A stretch of 64,000 nucleotides of DNA, taken from NCBI GenBank assembly GCA_016758965.1, contig JAEPRB010000177.1:22448-86447 (forward strand), read 5' to 3'. Every line of letters begins with the position of its first letter. Positions within the stretch are counted from its first letter, which is position 1. Below are positions 60,061-64,000 of this stretch, one piece after another. The notes under the pieces were generated by a model. It did not search any database and was not told the origin of the DNA. It saw only the letters and a program-made list of their open reading frames with translations. Both the position numbers and the translations under genes were made by a program. This DNA is from Circinella minor (Eukaryota > Mucoromycota > Mucoromycetes > Mucorales > Lichtheimiaceae).

Positions 60061-62196
60061 TAAAGGAAGACACTCTACGTTTACGTACCGTCAACATTCC
60101 CCTTTTACCTCGTCTCTCAACAACCCAACGATAACTACAGTCGACCCCCCCCCGGTTTTTGCACACCTGAGATTTCCTGATTTTTTTGTTGTTTAGAGAA
60201 TCCTCATGATTTGGTTCGGTTCGGTTCTTTAAGAGATTCGAGAAATCAACAGTATCATACTTGACGTTTTTTTATTATATGTTTTTGAAAAATAACAGAA
60301 ATAAAATTTTAGACAAGACAGCATGTAAACGTTTCAATATGTATCTGGGCGGGGGGGAGAGGTTGCAAAAGACTTTTTTTTTTAAAAAAAAAAAAAATTA
60401 CGTAAATTCTATTTATAATAAAAAAAAAAGATTCTTTTCCCTAAATAGAGAATCAGTAGTACTGTTCTATCGAAATAAAAATAGTAACACTAGTTATTAA
60501 ATATTCCAAGTTGATTATTACGTACCTACAGCTGGAATTTTTTTTTAAAAAAAAAAAAAAAATGGCCGCTATCGGTGTATATTATCCATTTTGGGATATT
60601 CTTGCAGCTTGGTTTTTATTATTATTATTATTAATAAAATGTATATTTATACTTCTATTCTTTAACAGTTTACGACGTTAACTTGTATACAAAAAATTTT
60701 TTTCCCCATACACACTCTTTATAATTATATTTGATTACGTATTTTCATCATTCATGTCCCTTTTTTCAACTATGATTTTTTGTCTCTTTTCACATAGAAC
60801 CGTTTTAACTTTTTTCGGTTAGTTCCGGTTCAAAGTTCCGGTTCTTCCGTTCTCACGACGATCCCTATACATGCATCATGCAGAAAAAAAAATTTTTTTT
60901 TGTCACTGTACGTACACTATTTTCTAAATGATCTTAAATCCGATAAATGTCTTCTTGAACACAATAAAAAGATTGAATTTACCATTCCGTTGCAATATGT
61001 AATTTTCTTTTGTTTCTATCATTGGGAGGAGGATGACATTTTATTTTACAAACTAATATAAAGTAAAATGGGTCCCGGCGTATGTAAATAGACTCACTTA
61101 TACATAAGACTTTTCAGAAAGTACGTAAATTCGGCCCTTGATATATATATATATATTTTTCTCCTATCATTCCTGTGATTGACTCATAAAAATAGGCCGA
61201 TTATTTTGTCTCTTACACGTGTCATTGGAGTCGTTTATTTATTTGGTTCTTCTGGTGATTTACCTTTTTATCGAAATGATAAAATAAAAAACAAAAGGAA
61301 ATGGTCATCCACACAGGCACTATGAAATCAATTTTACTTTTTTGAAAAAAAAAAAAAAAAACATGTGTCACGATACGAAAAAAAAATACTCTACTTTTTA
61401 TCAAAAAATTATATATTTCACCTGTTCATTGAATATTTAAAGTATTCAAAAAAAAAATTCCATGACGAATACTTGCCTGATTTTGATTTATTTACTTTTT
61501 TGAGGCGCCCACACATATTACCATATCGGGGAATATGCAAGTGGCGCGCTGCAAAAATCCCCAGGTTTTGCCACTTTTTTTTGACAATGGGGGGGGGGAA
61601 TTGACGTTTCGTAAGACGATAACACCATCTTGAGTATTTTGATATGTCATTTATGTTTATGAGTCATAATAGAATGGAACGTAAATAAATAAATAAAAAA
61701 CAATCATAGTATTAAATGGTTTCTATGTTATTAGTGACATAGTTTTGAAGAAATGGGTTGTTATGGTAATTCGTCATGAGATGAACAACTATTAGTAAAA
61801 GATATTATACAACTTTATTTCAACTTTTGAAACAGAATTACATTAGTATGTAAATATATACATGTTACTATGTGCATATGAAATATGAAATGTGGATTAT
61901 ATCATAAATGTTGCATTTATTAATAGAGCATGCTATATATATATATATATATATACTTTTTTAATACCTTGAAGAAAAAAGGAATGAGAGGGCTTTTATT
62001 TTTGTTTTTACATGTGATATATATACGCCTTACGAAAAAGAGTTACACCACTTTTTTTTTTTTTTTTTTTTTTTTACCACCCTATAAAAAAACTCAGTTT
62101 CTTTATTCATATTGAATAGTAACCTTTCTTTTTGGTTTTTACCCAGTAACCTTTTTTTTTTAATATACATTACCTAGAAACAAAACAAAAACGAAC
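60061..62196. other. Intergenic, about 2.1 kb
   Basis: Contains a GGTTCGGTTCGGTTC microsatellite near 60216, GTTCCGGTTC repeats near 60827-60846, long A/T runs and (AT)n. No gene is supported apart from a small hydrophobic frame at 60562 listed separately. The promoter of the SDR gene is at the right end. Confidence 0.45.
60562..60681 (+). CDS. Possible 39-residue single-span membrane peptide
   Basis: ATG preceded by an A-run, then MAAIGVYYPFWDILAAWF, a run of six Leu, IKCIFILLFFNSLRR and stop. It is strongly hydrophobic with a Lys near the middle and Arg-Arg at the end, as in small tail-anchored or subunit-type peptides. The TTA repeat that codes the Leu run could equally be a plain microsatellite, so this is weak. 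No family is recognised. Confidence 0.2.
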   Translation: MAAIGVYYPFWDILAAWFLLLLLLIKCIFILLFFNSLRR

Positions 62197-63656
62197 ATGT
62201 GGTGGACAAAACATTTCCAAATTTCTAATATTCCTGATCTTTCTGGAAAAATTGCCATCATTACGGGTAGTAATACTGGCATTGGTAAACTATGTGCCAC
62301 TGAAATGGCACGAAAAAATTGTGAAATGTAAATTCCTTATAAGAAAAAAAAAAAAAAAACTGAACATACCGTGTTGACGTCATAGTAGACATGATTACTA
62401 ATCCCTCCCCTGAAAATCATTTATATTTATTTATAGTATTGTAGCGAGTCGTAGTGAAGATAAAGGTCAAGCTGCTGTTACTGATATCAAATCAGCTACT
62501 GGTAATCAAAAGGTTGAATATATGAAATTGGATTTAATGTCACTTAAATCTGTTAAAGCATTTGCTGATCAATTCAAATCCAAGTATGATAAGTTGGATA
62601 TCTTGTTAAATAATGCTGGTGTCATGTCATGTCCTTATGGACTCAGTGAGGATGGTAAATAAGTGAGAATAGGATAAAGATGTGTAAAAAAAAAAAATAA
62701 TAATAATAATATTGACATGATTCGTTTGTTTAAGGTATTGAGACACAATTTGCCACTAACCATGTGGGACATTACTATTTAACTATGCAATTACTTCCTA
62801 TTTTAATTAAATCTGGTCCAAGTCGTATTGTGAACGTAAGTTCTATGGCACATTGGTCCACAACTGTTTCTGTACCCAAATTGGAACAAGTGAGTCAAAA
62901 GAAAGGATATAATGCTACAATACAATATGGTTTTACAAAGGTACCATTTACTATCTCTATTTTTGAAGTAAAAAAGTTGTGAACGAAAAAAAAAATGATT
63001 ATAGAAAATTAGATATTGAAATTCATTCTACTAAATGATTAAATAATGTATCCTTACGTACTATTAGGCTTGTAATATTCTATTTTCTCGAGAATTAACC
63101 AAACGTTTAGAATCCAAAGGAATCAACAATGTAATATAATAGTACTACTCTATTACGAAACAAACGAAACAAAATGATTTGACTCACTTAAACAATATAA
63201 TATCTAGGTTTACGTCAACTGCAATCATCCTGGTATTGTGAGTAGTGAACTTTCTAGACACGTTGTTGCTCAAAACACACTCTTAGATAGTTTATATAAT
63301 AACCATTTTGCCATCTCTACTGAAAATGGTTCATTAACTCAATTATATTTGGCAACAAGTCCTGAAATTGAAAGTAAAAATATCAAAGGACAATATTATG
63401 TAAGTAATTTGTCAATCCTGGATAATAAAATCGGATAAAGTAGGGGGGGCGGGGGAAAGTCTATGTATGCAAGTATATATAGTATGATAAGTGAAAATAT
63501 TGACAACCAACATTTTATTTCTTATAGGTTCCTTATGCTAGACCAGGATGGTTCACTCCTTATGCAAGATCTGAAAAGAATGCCACTGACCTTTGGGAAT
63601 TTACTGAAAATCTTTTAAAGGAAAAGATGCCTGACTACCAGGGTTCTCCCATCTAA
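62197..63656 (+). CDS. Short-chain dehydrogenase/reductase (retinol dehydrogenase / WWOX-like SDR)
   Basis: NAD(P)-dependent oxidoreductase with a Rossmann fold. Exons: 62197-62327, 62437-62654, 62735-62940, 63068-63130, 63208-63399 and 63528-63656, in phase, 312 residues. The start exon begins MWWTKHFQISNIPDLSGK, as in fungal retinol-dehydrogenase-like SDRs. Cofactor motif TGSNTGIG (residues 23-30); ASRS after beta2, consistent with NADP preference; NNAG (102-105); catalytic Ser153 in RIVNVSSMAHWS; Tyr181 and Lys185 in YGFTK, the lysine codon ending exon 3. CNHPGIVSSELSRH matches the 'HPG.v.T.l' block. A short C-terminal extension (residues 280-312) follows. The substrate is unknown. Confidence 0.93.
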
Positions 63657-63923
63657 CTTAATTATAAACTGTATTTTTATTCTTGAAGTAATTTTTTTTT
63701 TCGATTGTATTTATATATCCTTTATTCAACAAGTATGATACATATATACATACATATATATGATGTATTGTTTTATAATTTACAGTAGTAAACACTACTT
63801 GATATACTGTATATTATACATTTACTTTCTTTTTTTTCACTCTATGCATTTATTATTTAATACTATTTTTGATTGACGTTTGAACCATATTTATATTCTT
63901 TTACAATATATCAATATTCTCTT

Positions 63924-63963
<40 letters not shown>

Positions 63964-64000
63964 GTTTTTATTTACACTCTCTAATTAAATAATCTTTTTT
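63657..64000. other. 3' flank of the SDR gene to window end
   Basis: A+T-rich with a T-run of over 30 at about 63925-63957. No gene is seen. Confidence 0.45.

Noticed and set aside
60418..60900. Long A/T inverted tracts such as AAAAAAAAATTTTTTTTT as hairpin terminators or elements
   Set aside because: Common poly-A/poly-T abutments throughout this genome; no added structure.

Overview
This window is nuclear DNA from a filamentous fungus, most likely an early-diverging Mucoromycota mould of the Mucorales type; I cannot name a genus. The evidence is strong A+T bias with long homopolymer and microsatellite runs, genes split by many short introns (about 45-200 bases, GTAAGT-like donors, TAG/CAG acceptors), fungal-type protein sequences, and decayed repetitive gene families and transposases of a kind I associate with Mucorales genomes.

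Layout. 1-2.4 kb: 3' end of an unknown gene, then a five-exon 6-phosphogluconate dehydrogenase. 3.1-15.7 kb: two paralogous DHA2-type MFS transporters on the minus strand, flanking an intronless AATase-type acetyltransferase; a 501-bp inverted-repeat element and a lone RRM fragment lie between them. 15.7-34 kb: a gene-poor repeat region with a broken DDE-type transposase N-terminus, a decayed multi-exon repeat-family gene, a GC-rich multi-hairpin island, a Tc1/mariner-like (DDE_3) relic, the intact MAPEG/MGST3 gene, a fragment of a PMC1-type Ca2+-ATPase, a multi-exon hypothetical gene carrying a PIF/Harbinger-type MITE with TAA target duplications, and an Fcp1 phosphatase fragment. Part of the Fcp1 fragment, with an attached motif array, is repeated in inverted orientation beside the Ca2+-ATPase fragment. 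34-38 kb: a secreted phosphoesterase and a type II membrane glycosyltransferase of the LARGE/B4GAT1 type (GT49). 38.5-41.9 kb: a roughly 3.4-kb palindrome with arms of about 1.5-1.6 kb that are near identical in the middle, around a spacer of about 0.31 kb.

42-55 kb is a compact housekeeping block: MCM6 (11 exons), glycyl-tRNA synthetase (6 exons, tail to tail with MCM6), AK6/Fap7 (divergent from the synthetase), a 10-repeat Myb protein and a bHLH factor. 56.8-60.1 kb holds two decayed copies of another lineage-type repeat-family gene, with a remarkable pair of adjacent perfect hairpins. The window ends with a six-exon short-chain dehydrogenase (62.2-63.7 kb).

The strongest candidates for something undescribed are the 3.4-kb palindrome, the two periodic-motif arrays (TTGGC type at 23.4 kb and TTTGCG type at 26.7/33.3 kb), the GC-rich hairpin island at 20.5 kb, the twin hairpins at 59.3 kb, and the MFS / acetyltransferase / MFS neighbourhood. 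No CRISPR, rRNA or convincing tRNA gene was seen. Exon limits come from reading splice sites and checking phase by eye; no alignment was run.
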